NCBI RefSeq assembly: GCF_039555335.1
Contig: NC_092628.1
Coordinates: 57,709,547 to 57,773,546, forward strand
DNA: 64,000 bases
Direction of reading: 5' to 3'
Origin: Amphiura filiformis
Lineage: Eukaryota > Echinodermata > Ophiuroidea > Amphilepidida > Amphiuridae
Part shown: piece by piece, positions 24,936-36,853 of the stretch
Position numbering within the stretch: the stretch's first letter is position 1
Layout: the number at the start of each line of letters is the position of its first letter
Translations under genes and position numbers: made by a program
Notes under the pieces: model-generated
The model's input: the letters and a program-made list of their open reading frames with translations, nothing else
The model's database searches: none
Told to the model about the DNA's origin: nothing

Positions 24936-26045
24936 GCTCCTATATCTACATACATTGGCAACGCATTTGGCATCACAGTCTCATCTTGTAAATTCCAGTA
25001 CTACCAAACCACGCAACAATGTTGGAAATCTCTGAAAAGGTTAAGTCCCTTGCCTCATTCTGCATCTTACCAATCTTTAATAGTTGTCAATGGAAGACTG
25101 TATGCAGCAGGTGGTTTAGACCAGCACCAAGAGCTGGACACGGATGAGTTGTTCCATGATTCTGATTCCGACTGGGACGATGAGTATGAAGAAGAAGCCA
25201 ACTACAGGTTTGTACCAGTGTGTCAAAAGCATTTCTACAGGTATCATGCCGTGGAGAACCAATGGAGCCAGCTACCAGCTATGAATGTTGCAAGGAATAG
25301 TTTCCCAATGGTGTATTTAGATGGTTATATCTATGCAATTGCTGGATGTAATGAATCTGGGATTGAAATCAGTGATGTGGAGAGGTTTAATCTTAGTACA
25401 AAGGAATGGGAAATGTTACCACGACTTCCTGAAAGATGTCGCAGCATATCAGCTGTAGCATTCAAAGGGAAGATCATTGTCCATGGGATTACCCCGGCAG
25501 CTGATAATCCCACCACATCACAGCCACAAGTAAAGTATGTCTTGCAGGTGTATCATCCAAACTCAAAATACTGGCAGAGAGTACATAGCGAAGTGCGTGA
25601 AGTAAACCAGGAAGTAAACATAATAGATCGGCGACCTATCAATCCCCCTCATCTATTTGTACATAAAGACTTATGCTATAGAGTTTCATATGCTAAAGTT
25701 CAATCTGATACACCAAGGCCTTGGTATTGTACTCCCAAACACAAGCCAGTAGTAGATGCAATAGAAGTCCATCCCCTATCTAACGATGCAGCAACAGATG
25801 CTGTCTCAGTGAAGGTGGGAGAGAGCATCAACCAAGAACACATCCCAGAGAACATGGTCGGTGCCTTCAGGATCGCTGATGAAGTGTTTGTTAGCATCAA
25901 CGGATTCAGCTATAACACTGGTATCTCCATCAGTTCAGATCAGATCACGGATGTAGATGTGGATCAGTGGAAACCGTTCAGTGACATCAGGGGACAAGGA
26001 GGAATAACTTGTTTTACTTTTGACAGAAAAGAACTGGAAAATTAA
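24936..26045 (+). CDS. BTB-Kelch gene 1, Kelch-repeat terminal exon
   Basis: A 369-codon terminal exon in phase 0 after ATTTCAG, ending in TAA at 26,043. It encodes the Kelch propeller, which in this family binds the substrate. Visible blades: LYAAGG (exon residues 55-60), then FYRYHAVENQWSQLPAMNVAR with YIYAIAG (131-137), then VERFNLSTKEWEMLPRLP with KIIVHG (179-184), then LQVYHPNSKYWQRV. Later blades are degenerate, but the last about 70 residues (GAFRIADEVFVSINGFSYNT onward) are nearly unchanged in all three Kelch exons of the window. Anomaly: residues 62-88 are a strongly acidic insertion (DSDSDWDDEYEEE) replacing a shorter loop in the gene 2 copies. With BTB and BACK the protein would be about 650-665 residues, normal for the family. 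Orthology to a named KLHL gene is not claimed. Confidence 0.93.
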   Translation, partial: APISTYIGNAFGITVSSCKFQYYQTTQQCWKSLKRLSPLPHSASYQSLIVVNGRLYAAGGLDQHQELDTDELFHDSDSDWDDEYEEEANYRFVPVCQKHFYRYHAVENQWSQLPAMNVARNSFPMVYLDGYIYAIAGCNESGIEISDVERFNLSTKEWEMLPRLPERCRSISAVAFKGKIIVHGITPAADNPTTSQPQVKYVLQVYHPNSKYWQRVHSEVREVNQEVNIIDRRPINPPHLFVHKDLCYRVSYAKVQSDTPRPWYCTPKHKPVVDAIEVHPLSNDAATDAVSVKVGESINQEHIPENMVGAFRIADEVFVSINGFSYNTGISISSDQITDVDVDQWKPFSDIRGQGGITCFTFDRKELEN

Positions 26046-26103
26046 ACAGAAGCCACTGATAGGGAGTGTCTCATTCTTTATTTAGCTGAAAGGATTGAGC
26101 TTA

Positions 26104-26492
26104 GGCCAAAAAAAAATGATTGTTTGCTTGTCCTCCACAACTTTTTGGGTCGGTCGTATGGAAGCGTTTTTTTTTCTTTTTTTTTTCGATTGCATTCCCA
26201 AGTTCCTACCCCATGACCATCTCTATCATCGATCTTAGCGATTTTTTGCAATATTTTCAACTATTGGTGAAAACTATTTCTATTTTATTAATTTCTTCAT
26301 CTTATTTAATTTTTGAGTTTGTTATCATTGTAGTTTTGTTGAAAAGTAGTGCTAAAAAAAACAAAACTCACACAGTCACAAACATGGGTCTGTCGGTCGG
26401 TAAAAGTTTTTAAAAACTTTTTTATTTTTAAACTCGGGTGGTAAATTACGGTCGGTCGCTGGAGGACAGGCAAACAATCTTTTTTTTTTGCC
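26104..26492. mobile_element. 389-bp Harbinger-like MITE in the 3' flank of gene 1
   Basis: The ends are inverted: GGCCAAAAAAAAATGATTG on the left and CAATCTTTTTTTTTGCC on the right, extending through GTTTGC(T/C)TGTCCTCCA. TTA flanks both sides (26,101-26,103 and 26,493-26,495). The Kelch copies of gene 2 read directly from GGATTG to ATCAACTA here, so they lack the insertion. A TTA duplication with GGC ends fits PIF/Harbinger. Confidence 0.82.
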
Positions 26493-26872
26493 TTATTGAT
26501 CAACTACATTTAGACCTGATGGAATTATAGAATGGACCACAAATTTGATGATATCTTATAAACAAAACTAGTTTTACTGGTGGAGGGGTCAAAAAGTGTG
26601 ATAACATTTATAGAAAGGGGGGCAGTATATCAAAAGACAATAGATGCTGAAAATTTTGAATCATTTTAATATGATATAAAAGAGAGGACAATAGATGCTG
26701 AAAATTTTGAGTTTTTTTATATATGATATAAAATAAGATATGATAGGACATAATGTGCAAGAATATTACCGCATACATGTGTTTGATTTGCTTTTACTCC
26801 ACAAATGATGTATGTTCTTCACAAAAGAAGATAGGTATTATCACACATAAATTCAATTAAGGGATGGGGTAG
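26493..26872. other. 3' flank of BTB-Kelch gene 1
   Basis: Matches the 3' flanks of the gene 2 Kelch exons (TTAGACCTGAT, GGGGTCAAAAAGTGTGATAA). A short direct repeat, GACAATAGATGCTGAAAATT, lies at 26,637 and 26,687. No coding content. Confidence 0.6.
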
Positions 26873-27225
26873 ATGGCAAATGATTAAAAATTGATATTTT
26901 TGATATTTAACAGTACTCGAAGTAAACTATATACATCTGATGATTTATACTTAAAGTGTATGTAGGTGGGATGAAAAGCTGACGATCAATTGAAAATTTT
27001 GACCTTTCGCATTGAAGATACGATTTTTTTTCCCCAAACACCAGAAAAAATTAGGTCGTTTCGGGAAAAAATCCATATCTTCAATATGAAAGGTCAAAGT
27101 TTTCAATTGACCGTCGACTTTTCCTCCCAGCTACATACACTTTAAAATATTTCATTAGATTTATCAAATTAAATTCGAGGACTGTTATGTGAAAAATATC
27201 AAATTTTAATAATTTGTCATAAAAT
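26873..27225. mobile_element. Large foldback element (arms about 165 bp)
   Basis: Two imperfect arms pair across a short centre near 27,045: GGCAAATGATTAAAAATTGA with its complement near 27,205-27,224, AGTGTATGTAGG with CAGCTACATACACT, and ATTTTGACCTTTCGCATTGA with TCAATATGAAAGGTCAAAG. The sequence is non-coding. Confidence 0.75.
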
Positions 27226-27285
27226 TTGTATTATATCGTGAATATCATAAAATGAAAATTATTTGATATCAGAAAGACATTCTTC

Positions 27286-27544
27286 ATATGTGACCCATCA
27301 CATCGAAACACGGCAGTTGTTGTCAAAAATGAACTGGTAGGTTTCTTTATCAGACTAAAGGAGAGCTTTTAAGCTTTAAAATGACACCTCTTCCATTGAT
27401 GTCGTATGTTGAATGGTGATTTTATGTGACAAATAGGATTCAAATTCCTTATTATTTTCTTAAATTTTCGGGGCACTTTTTCTTTATTATCTTTAAATGT
27501 GGGTTTCCGACAACTGCCGTGTTTCGATATGATGGGTCACATAT
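27286..27544. mobile_element. 259-bp TIR element
   Basis: TIRs of about 35 bp: ATATGTGACCCATCACATCG on the left and CGATATGATGGGTCACATAT on the right, extending through AAACACGGCAGTTGT. TTCA on both outer sides (27,282-27,285 region and 27,545) may be a target duplication; a TA duplication is the alternative. Confidence 0.78.
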
Positions 27545-27960
27545 TCAGAATGCAATTCGATATGTCTGATCTGCTCTCATGTGCCACAAAAAATACTGTC
27601 GAAACGTTCAAAATGCTCATTCCAGATCCCTTAAAAGTAATCATGTATTCTGTATTATAGTACTCCTTATTATGAGCCTCATTGCTTATATATACATGTA
27701 TGTGTGTTTTGTCAGAAATGTTATTAATTTACCCTGCTGCCCAAACAAAACAATCCATGAATTAAAATTAAACAAGGCATGTAATGGTTTTTGATGCAAT
27801 GAAATTTTGTGTCAAGTAAATTACAGTATTTACATAAAACTTGAGTAGTGTCTTGAACTACCCAGAATTTAGGATGGAGAATTTACTTTGCATAACCTTG
27901 TTATTAAATTGGTAGTATGTTAAATTTAATTTCGTATGTTGTATGAAAAATCCAGGATTT
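27545..27960. other. Gene-free stretch
   Basis: No coding, RNA or repeat structure that I can support. Confidence 0.4.
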
Positions 27961-27988
27961 GATAAATGATCAAATTGGGGGTGGAGAG

Positions 27989-28535
27989 GCTTAAATTGAA
28001 TATATATGAGTTCAAAACCCACCCAAGTCCATGGGAAGTGATTTTGAGAAAAAAAAAACCTGTGTATCATTTTAATTCCTTCAGTTAGATTTACCTGGTC
28101 AATATGGTAAGTTTTACGTGCAAATGAGCGGGTTAAACTGTATTATGTATGACGATTAGCATTTCAGGGACTTTGTGGGGTTCATTTTAAATGCTGGACT
28201 TGGGTGGTTTTTTTAATCATATACAAAGACAACAATGTTGGATACAAAATAAAGCACACAGGTATGTATAATGTTGATAAGCATACTGCCATGTAATATA
28301 GACCACACACTTTCCTTGATTAAACCCATTTTGTGTTTCAAGACTCAAATCCTGGACTTGGGTGTTTCTTTCATACATGCTATTTTTTCACATGCTTAAT
28401 AGACACAGGATGAATTTGAGTTGTTCTTTCATACATATGGCAGGCCTATGTATAGCAACAATTTCCCATGCTTAGCTCAATTTGGCCAAAGTATGGACTT
28501 GGGTGGGTTTTGTATTCATATATTCAATTGGATGA
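27989..28535. mobile_element. Inverted-repeat element with internal copies of its end motif
   Basis: The left arm (TGAATATATATGAG...AAACCCACCCAAGTCC, to 28,033) is complementary to 28,493-28,535 (GGACTTGGGTGGGTTTTG...CATATATTCAATTG). The motif GGACTTGGGTG also occurs inside at 28,198 and 28,357, about 140-160 bp apart. Confidence 0.6.
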
Positions 28536-28973
28536 TTTTTCATGATGTGTTGCACATGGGGGGGGGGGGGGGGATGGTGAAACCCACCAACCCCTGTGGA
28601 TTGACCCTGTTTGTGACATTAATTTAAATGCGTATTCATTGTGTGAGGTTCACTGACTGAAATATTGTTCTTATTGTTGTCATTTTGACTTCATGATGTG
28701 GTACATGTACATTCATGATGTAACATAAAAAAACAAATGAAAGTTGCAACAACATGTATGTTTTTACAAAATAGCCCGAATAGCCAAATAAAAGGTGTAC
28801 TTGCCAGTATTCTTCATGCAATAAATGACATGTGACATGCCATTATTTTTCAACTTGCGACATAGATGAAGGGTGTTCAATAAGACAAATGTGATGAAAA
28901 TAATTAAACCTCAAAATCTGGGAATGTACCTTGTAAGCACTTCATATAATAACCATTAATCAGAATAATAACC
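28536..28973. other. Gene-free stretch with a G-run
   Basis: A run of about 14 G at 28,559-28,572. Nothing else is supported. Confidence 0.4.
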
Positions 28974-29106
28974 ATTTGTATGACTTATATTTAGTTTGTA
29001 TAATGAAAATGTCCATTGTTCAGTTCATGAATAAAAAATAAATATTGAAATAAACTGTATTATCATTTTGCATAATTGTTTCAATGTTTTACTAACTACG
29101 ATTGAT
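28974..29106 (+). other. Segment shared with 62,013-62,152
   Basis: The two segments share TATGACTT, TTCA..ATGAATAAAA and ATTGTTTCAATGTTTT(A/G)CTAACTAC. AATAAAAAATAAATATTG at 29,030 would serve as a polyadenylation signal. Each copy lies downstream of a BTB-Kelch gene, so it may be a common 3' end or part of the ancestral duplication; no transcript evidence exists. Confidence 0.45.
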
Positions 29107-30204
29107 ATTGCATACTAGTATAACATCCACTTGCTATATATACACGTGTGTGTGTATATAATGGGTTCACAACTTATAAGTTCCCCCTAATACTTATTAA
29201 AATAAGTCAAAAAATATTTTACGAAATGTAAAATGGTTTGTTTAGCTTTAGCCCTATTTGTTTTACACATGTGGACCAATTTGTAGCATCACACATGATT
29301 GCGTTTGTTTGTTTGTTTGTTTACCCAGGTTGGTCCGTGAGGAACACATGCTAATCCACGGAAAACCATGGACCGTTCCAAGCTCATACAAATGCACAAG
29401 CCTGAATAGCCAGTGTAGGCTAATATATGCATGCTGGCCTAGAAAGCTTTGCTAAACAAAGCAAGAAATGGAAGAAAATAGCTAGGAAACAGAGAAAAGA
29501 GAGAAGGCCACTCCCAAACACAATTGTACAATTTTACTCTTAGCCCTTACTTCGTGAGAAAGGAAACTGGAATTCCAATCTCAGTTAAATCACAATGGTT
29601 AATTGTGTAAGAAAAGAGGCCGTTTTAAATGTTGCACCTGAGTGCATAGCAGTCAGATTTCTTTTACCACACCATGAATAGACCTGGCTGACTGTACTGA
29701 TTGAGGGTTTAATCCTATGGACTCAGATGCAACTTTTAACACTGTTTAAAATGGTTTCTTTTTTTACACAATGAACCATTGTGAATGAACACAATGACGT
29801 GTGATGCGTATGTGTAATGCAAATAAGGCTACCCCCCGGGGCTACCCATACCTGTTTACATGTTTGCATTTCTTCAAATATGGAGGTTATCCCGAGGATA
29901 ACTTAAAGCGTTACTTATGCTTGTCCTCAATACATTTTTGTTGTCCCCAAAATGTGTCATACTTTTGGAGGTAAAATATAGTGGTTGTCCATGGGATAAG
30001 TATATAGCTCAATATGGTTGTCCCCAGTGGTTTTTGGACAAGAGGATAAGTGCTTATTTCGAACACTGTTCACTACACTACACAGTAGGCCTATGTACAT
30101 GGCGTGCGGGACGGATATACACATCAAAGGATAATACGGTAACACAACCGATGGAGTGATACACATTAGCGACCTCGGCGCTGTTAAATTCCAATTTTGT
30201 TTCC
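29107..30204. other. Gene-free stretch
   Basis: A short (GTTT)n tract at 29,302-29,322. The open frames here lack splice or domain support. Confidence 0.45.
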
Positions 30205-30260
30205 TTTACCTCAGTTGTTCGGCTCAAAATTAAAAGGGGACATATCTGATAGTATACAAA

Positions 30261-30402
30261 TATTGACTGCTACGAGGGGCATGGTTAAGATTATAGGCCC
30301 GCTGTGATCTCAAAACCATGCTATGACCCGAGGCGCATAGCATGGTTTTGAGATCACCGCGGGCCTATAATCTTAACCATGTCTCGAATAAAGCAGTCAA
30401 TA
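30261..30402. mobile_element. Long near-perfect palindrome (arms about 66 bp)
   Basis: The arms TATTGACTGCT...CATGGTTAAGATTATAGGCCC...TCTCAAAACCATGCTATG and their complement meet at about 30,330 with almost no loop. The upstream word GGCTCAAAATTAAAAGGGG recurs at 33,988 (GGCTCGAAATTAAAAGGGG), so the surrounding unit is an interspersed repeat. Confidence 0.8.
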
Positions 30403-30654
30403 CTTGTTTTATATACCGAATGGATATGTGGATGTTGCGATTGCGCAGTTTGATCACGACGCACGTGACCGGTCCATAGTTCATTTCCATGGACCGGTCC
30501 ATAGTTCATTTTGAGGGCATAGTTAATTCAATGACTGCACATTCAACCAATCAGATGACCGGAATCTATATACGAGGTATATAATAATAGTTAACATTTT
30601 ATGGCAAAGAGATACTAATCTATTTTGAATGGAAATGTTATAATATGGCTTTAA

Positions 30655-31003
30655 GGGGGTACTACACCCCTGCCCAATTTTGTGCCTACTTTTGCATTTT
30701 TCTCAAAAATTATAGCGCATTGGTGACAAGTAAGATATGTATATTATAGGGGCAAGGACTACAACTACTGCACTGGAACTGTTATTTCAGCACAGACAAC
30801 CATTGTGGAATTACAATAAAAAATGAGGGAAACCAAATATTTGATCAATAAATCAATATTAACTACTTGCCTTGAGTTGCTGAATTTTCAGTGCAGTAGT
30901 TGTAGTCATTGCCCCTATAATAACTTACTTGTCACCAATGCACTATAATTTTTGAGAAAAATGCAAAAATAGGCACCAAATTGGCCATGGTTGTAGTACC
31001 CCC
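30655..31003. mobile_element. 349-bp piggyBac-like MITE
   Basis: TTAA on both sides (30,651-30,654 and 31,004-31,007) and inverted ends GGGGGTACTAC / GTAGTACCCCC. Arms continue through TTTGCATTTTTCTCAAAAAT and TATTATAGGGGCAA with their complements. A TTAA target is the hallmark of piggyBac. Related copies: 44,964-46,173 and a left end at 63,352. Confidence 0.85.
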
Positions 31004-31015
31004 TTAAAGGGGCAT

Positions 31016-31339
31016 TTCGTGATCCACAGCCTCATCCCCCCACTTTTCCTAAAAAAAGTTGAGATTTTTACATCACTGGATACCTCTGGCTACATAATGT
31101 TTATGTACCAAATATTTCTTGCAGATTAATTCGTTTAGCAAAAAATATCGCAAATTTGAATTTCGTTCTGGTGCACCAGAACGAAATTACAACACATTGT
31201 CTATGGAGCAGTGTAATACACATAATCATGCATAACTCGCATAAGCGCAAAATCAGAATCAACTGAAATTTTGGAAATAAGCTTTTTTCGTGGATATCTA
31301 CTGAAAAATGTCATAAAAAGAGGATGCTAGGATCACGAA
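31016..31339. mobile_element. 324-bp MITE-like element, TIR TTCGTGATCC
   Basis: TTCGTGATCC at the left and GGATCACGAA at the right. It lies 9 bp after the piggyBac-like element. A related copy is in gene 1 intron 1 (23,421-23,700). Confidence 0.72.
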
Positions 31340-33315
31340 GTAAACGAGGTATTGTTGGTGCAGCCAAAAAATTTATTTTCATTTTCTATATCAATATATT
31401 ATTGAAAAATAACACTTTGATGTTTCGCAAAAGTTCATTCTACAAATAATCATTATACTAGCTTTGAAAACTTGATTGATTGATTGATTGTTGTTAATGA
31501 GTTATGTACGTTTTACAAAAGTGTTGTTGTTCCCCCGGTTGTTTGAGCCCTCTTTAGGGGCTGTGGATTAATTATGAGCTCTGGTGGGAGGGTAAAATTG
31601 TGGGGAAAGCAATTTTTGATAAGCCAGGCTAGGTGGGAAAGTATTTTATGGGGTACCTTTTTAAATAATACTCTCAAAAAAGGCTTAGAAAAACAGTATG
31701 GAAACACTTGAATATGAAAATTTTCCTGCTCACTGCGCTTGCAACATGTATCTAGCCCATTTTAGGCCTAAGGTTTACAAATAGGAATCCAAAAAATGGG
31801 GAGGGGGCAAGTAGTTCGCAACGCAAACTTAAAAAACTGGGCAATGAACAGACACGTCATTTATCGGTATGACATTTTCGTATTGGCGCTGCCCTAATTC
31901 GTATTGGCGCTACAGAGCTACTACGGTATGGGTTCCCTGTATTAGGGGGCAAGTGATTTTTGGCAGGCCGAGGGGCTGTGGGCAGGGGCTATTTTAACGT
32001 GCCTCCTGGCACGTTTGTGCAGTGATATTAAAATTCCGTGCAGTGAGAATTAAAAATCCGTGCTTAAAATATTTCGATGCAATTCGACAAACTCAACAGG
32101 GATGCTTTAAATATAGCACCTACCGATGCCTTGAAAAGGCCTAAATATAAAAACTAGTGAGCTTGGGGCTCTACACCCTGGCCCCCGCCAGGGGCTTTGA
32201 TACACGATTCCACCAGGGGATCTAAGGACACACCCCAACCCGTTTGAGCTCGCAACATTGATAACCTGCCAATAAAAAATAGTCATATAGGCCTAATCCC
32301 TACAAGTGAGCAAAGTGTTGGACTGCAGACATTTCCCCCCTAAAATCATTTTGTTGGGCCTTCGGCCAAGTTGCTTTTTTTAATTCAATTTTAGGGTGAT
32401 TTTGTTTTGTGAAAGTGGAAGAGTATTTTGTACTCATTTCGTGGGTGTTCTTTCTGTTTTCAAAAAGTAACAAAATAAGAGCAAATAGGCCTAAGAGTAT
32501 TTTGCAGATTTGTTTGTAGATAAGGCTTAAAGCCATAATGTGTGATTTGCTTCACAGCGACGCCCTCAATTTTACTCGGATTTCTACTTTTTGCATAATT
32601 ATAATGCCCAGTGGTATACTAGAAAAGACTAAGCGTGATGCGCTTTAATAACAGTAAAATTTAACGAATTCAACGATCGATTTAATACTTGCTAACATGT
32701 ACCGTGGATGTCAGCTTGTATGTACACACGTCGAGCGCGATGCTCAGTGCAGTTACATGTAATATGATCGGCGAGCGTAGTACACGCATTGTAGGTAGTT
32801 GGAATCATGGAGCTATTATAAGATGGAGAGGAAATAGATTACGTAACGCATTGAAACCTTGTGCCGATTTGAAATCTGACAAGCTATTCATCGAAAGGTA
32901 CCTTTTGTTTGGGACAAAGGGCTTCCGCCATTAAATCAGTAAGCTGACCCGACAGTGTATTAACGCTTTACCTAGCAGGCTACTGTCAATAAGTGATCAA
33001 ATGAAAGTCGCGTGAAAGCGCTTAATGGAACGAAAAGTACCTATTGTTATACATAAACCCAAGGGTGTGATTGAGTAGCCGTAAGCACAAAAGGCACACA
33101 TTAGCCGCTAATGCATATTTCGTTGTCACCCCACTGACATTAGGTGCTTCATTTAAATAAATTGAATGCGCTTGCTGAATGATTACGCATCAAGGTTGCC
33201 ATGTGTCTGCATGTCAATAGTACAATAATGGTATTAAATAGCTACGTCCCGGGAGCTACGTATACATGTAACATATAATAAGTATACCGGTATAGGCCTA
33301 TATAAAAGTTGTTTT
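31340..33315. other. Gene-poor stretch with repeat fragments
   Basis: 31,540-31,710 and 31,940-32,000 contain fragments of a family seen again at 34,545-34,640 and 46,362-46,520 (TTATGAGC(T/C)CTGG(T/C)GGGAGGGTAA and GCAATTTTTGGC). TTCGTATTGGCGCT is directly repeated at 31,878 and 31,902. No supported gene. Confidence 0.5.
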
Positions 33316-33720
33316 ACAAATTGAGATTTTATTTTATTTTATTTTAAGAAGGGGAATATCATAATCAGTGGCGTACTGAAGGGGGCAGCTCTTCTGTGAG
33401 AGGTCTTGGGAGGGGGTGAGGGTGGAGGAGGGGATATGAAGAATAAGACGGGACTGGAGGAAGAGAGAAAGAGGAAGAAATAAAGAGAAATAAATAAATA
33501 GACGTAAATAAATAGAAAGGTAAGGAAAATGATAGGAATGAGAGGGGACAAAACGTAAGAGGAGATGGAGAAGTAAAGGGAGATAAGAAGAGGGAGTGAT
33601 ACTTTAGCAAGTACAGAGAAAGGAAAAGAAATGAATGACAAATAAATGTAGGCCTTTTATAATAATTATTATAGAAACTATACACAGCCCCCCCCCCACA
33701 CACACACACATAGGCCTAAC
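33316..33720. repeat. Purine-rich low-complexity tract with (TTTTA)n and (CA)n
   Basis: Short TTTTA repeats near 33,327-33,350, a G/A-rich tract over 33,370-33,630 with GAGG, GAAA and AAATAAATAG units, and (CA)n near 33,697-33,710. Long minus-strand open frames here follow from composition. The start, AGTGGCGTACTGAAGGGGGC, resembles the GGCGTA element ends. Confidence 0.7.
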
Positions 33721-35772
33721 ACTAACAGCACTATAGGCAGCCATTCGATGATGGCAATGCCTTTATGCGTTACGTATTTAAAACGCCCAGTCAGATGTAT
33801 TTTACACCTGCAAAGCACAAGTCACCCAATTTCGAAAATTGGACGTTGAATGTACACTCTCATGAATATTGATTGGCAACATTTTCCAATATGTCAGCGC
33901 TCAAATCGGACACAATAGAACAATAGACCATTCAGTGCGTTGGTTGGAATGAATCGCAATTTTCTTCGTTATATACCTCATTTGTTTGGCTCGAAATTAA
34001 AAGGGGATAATGTGATCAGTGAAAATAAACATTTAAATAAGAATTTATTCTTTTTGCAAATCACACATTGCGTTGCTTTATAACTAAGAGTGTCAAGTGC
34101 TTAAATGAGTGATGTTGTAAAAATCTCCAAAACTTGAAGGAGGAAACTCCCCTATATTCAATGGCGTAGCCAGGTTTTATTTTTGGAGGCTGGTTTTGAA
34201 AAATGGTACCTTTTTGCACCTTTTCTCAAATTGTGGACTTTTTTGACCAAGAAAGTATAAAGAACCTGAATTTTTTCGCTCCTACGCTCGCAAATGGGCA
34301 AATTGGATCTTGTTTGACAGACAAAGCATAAAAAACGTCATTTTTTCCTCGCTACGCCTTCAAATTGGACCTTTTTGGCCTTTGGTGATTTTTTTCTTTG
34401 GGGGGTGGGGGGCATATCCATGCCTACATCCCTGCCTCCAACACCCCCTCCCCGCAAACTTGTTGCAACCTGGTTGATCACCAAGACTTCACATCGCCAA
34501 CGTGCAGTGACTTTTTTCATCTAAAATAGCCCCTGGCTGTGGGAGAGCAATTTTTGGCGGGCAGAGAGGGGGGCAAGCGATTTTTGTTGAGCCATTTAGA
34601 AGTCCCCCCCCCCGCTGCCCGCTCATAATTATTACACAACCCCTTACAACATTAGACCCCTACTGGGGGGGGGGGCATACCCATCAAAATTTTGACAAAA
34701 GTATATCTGTGATATTTGAATTCTTCTATGAAATGATCAATGCATTTTTTGCCAAAGCTCACTTCCATTCGCAAGATGCTGTGAACTAATGGTCATATTT
34801 CCTTACAGCAATATTGTTTTTAGTCATATTTGGTCTCAATTTGTTAAGAAATATATTTGGAAGAAATAATAGTCGCTCATGTCCAATTTCCTTGAAATTA
34901 AAACAAAAACTTGCTCATATACAGCGAAGGTCAATCTTTTTGATTTTTTTTTTTCTTCATGGAATGTGATACTCTGACCAAAGTTGCCCCAAATGTGGGG
35001 TATCTTTGGTCAGGCTATTTTGAACCCCATGGTCACCCTTACAAAATTATTAAAAAATCTTTTTCAACTTCAAAGTGTAGAAGGGAACCCTAATGTCATA
35101 AAAAGGAGATAATTAGAAATATTATTGGTTTTGTTTGGAAGCAGTGATTTAAAAACTCTGAAAAGTGCCCAAAGTTACCCCGGGTAGGGGACGCGACTGG
35201 CGACAGTCACGGACAGTGGTAAAAAAAAGCGCCACAAGATTTGAGCACGATATAAATTTTGACTTGACCACCCTGAATGGGCGACGGACTGTGAATAGGC
35301 ACTTAAAACAGTTTTCGTGGCAAAAGTACGATTACCACGTTGGTAAACAGTACGAACTGCTGATATTTTCGTGGATGTTTCCCCGTTGTTTTCGCCTAGA
35401 TTTGATTGATATTTTAAGACTAGGGTAAGGCAATAAAAAATTATTTTTTATTATTTTTATTATTTTTTGCTATATTTTGTGGAATCATGGAAAATTTTAA
35501 GTTTGCACAATCATGCACGTATGTAGACTGCGGAACTCAGTCCTCAATGATAGTCAGTCATTTATCTTTTGGTCGTTATATGACTATCATTTGAGGGACT
35601 GAGTTGTTATAATATATCTTCCGAGGTGCAATTTCAGACAATAGCTGGGGATTAGTGGGGCAGAGGTTATCTATTGAATCTTTTCATGACCACTGAAGCA
35701 TAGTCAAGTCTGCCAAGGACACTCGGTACAAATTGAAAGACCATCACAAAAGAATGCATGCATGTCAGGTCA
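33721..35772. other. Gene-free stretch with GGCGTAGCC-type repeat
   Basis: 33,975-34,010 belongs to the repeat unit around the 30,261 palindrome. 34,161-34,680 starts ATGGCGTAGCCAGG and contains GCAATTTTTGGCGGGC and G/C runs, a degenerate member of the GGCGTAGC group. No gene is supported. Confidence 0.5.
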
Positions 35773-36070
35773 TCGACACCAATTTGGACAAGCGGCTAGG
35801 GGACGCAGGGGTAACCTTGTCAATCAAATACTTCATCTATTGTGTTCAATACTTAATCCGATAAGTGATCGGTATTTGTATCGATAAAAGTAGGATCATG
35901 GAATTAAGCTACGGCGGCGCACTTTAATACTTTACCTGGATTCTGGACAACAAGTTGTCATGACTTAATTTATTCTTTGTGATTATCATTTTTTTTTAAA
36001 CCGATATTAAAAATATAAACAAAATAATGATAATATTATAAGAATATAAGGTATATAAGATTTTTTTTAT

Positions 36071-36468
36071 TAGGCTGAGTAAAAAATAAAACATGTTTCA
36101 CGTCCAGGTTTTTGAAAAAAAGGAGGAAGAGGGGGCTTTTTATTTTCTATTTTTTATCGCAAAATTGGTGTAAATACCCATACTTAGAGCTGTTTTAGCG
36201 TACAATCCGTACATACAATAATGCCTGGAAAAAGGAGGAGGCCCTTTTTTATTTGTTGTTCTGAGAGTTACACCCCCTCAAATGATCACAAAACCTTCCT
36301 AAAATGTTTCTTGTATCTTAACAAGGCTATAGAAAGCATCCCAACTTCCTAGACATATTTTTTGAAAAGTTATAACTGAATTTCAAAAAATAAAAATTTA
36401 TTGAGAAAACCTCAAAAAAAGGAAGCGGAGGGGACGTGAAACATGTTTATTTTTTTTATTTGGCCTTA
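36071..36468. mobile_element. 398-bp foldback element
   Basis: The left arm TAGGCTGAGTAAAAAATAAA then ACATGTTTCACGTCC pairs with GGACGTGAAACATGTTTA and TTTATTTGGCCTTA on the right. Confidence 0.78.
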
Positions 36469-36853
36469 AAGAAATTAAAACTTTTTTTATCATTATCATA
36501 TAGGCCTAAATATGAATTTGTAACGTTATACATTATAAATATCCGCACAAACAGCATGACTATACTATAGCTTGTCATAAAATGTAGGTTTACCAATTCA
36601 ATTTAGCAGAAAAATATTATATTAAAATGCGCTTTGTGTTTTTTTATTTGGTTAAAACATGGAAGAAAGAGATATCTCTTTCTTCCATGGTTAAAACTAA
36701 GCACTTTAATAATTCTCAAATTGTTAATACAAATAAGAATGCGTCTTTTGAGTATAGGCCTAATACATATTTATTAGTATTATAGTTTTGCAATATTATT
36801 TTTTGTTATTATTTATATATTGTGTTATTCAATTTTGAATTATGTTCAATTAT

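Noticed and set aside
33339..33709. Two overlapping minus-strand frames of 100-114 codons rich in Ser, Pro, Phe
   Set aside because: They result from the purine-rich low-complexity tract; composition explains them.
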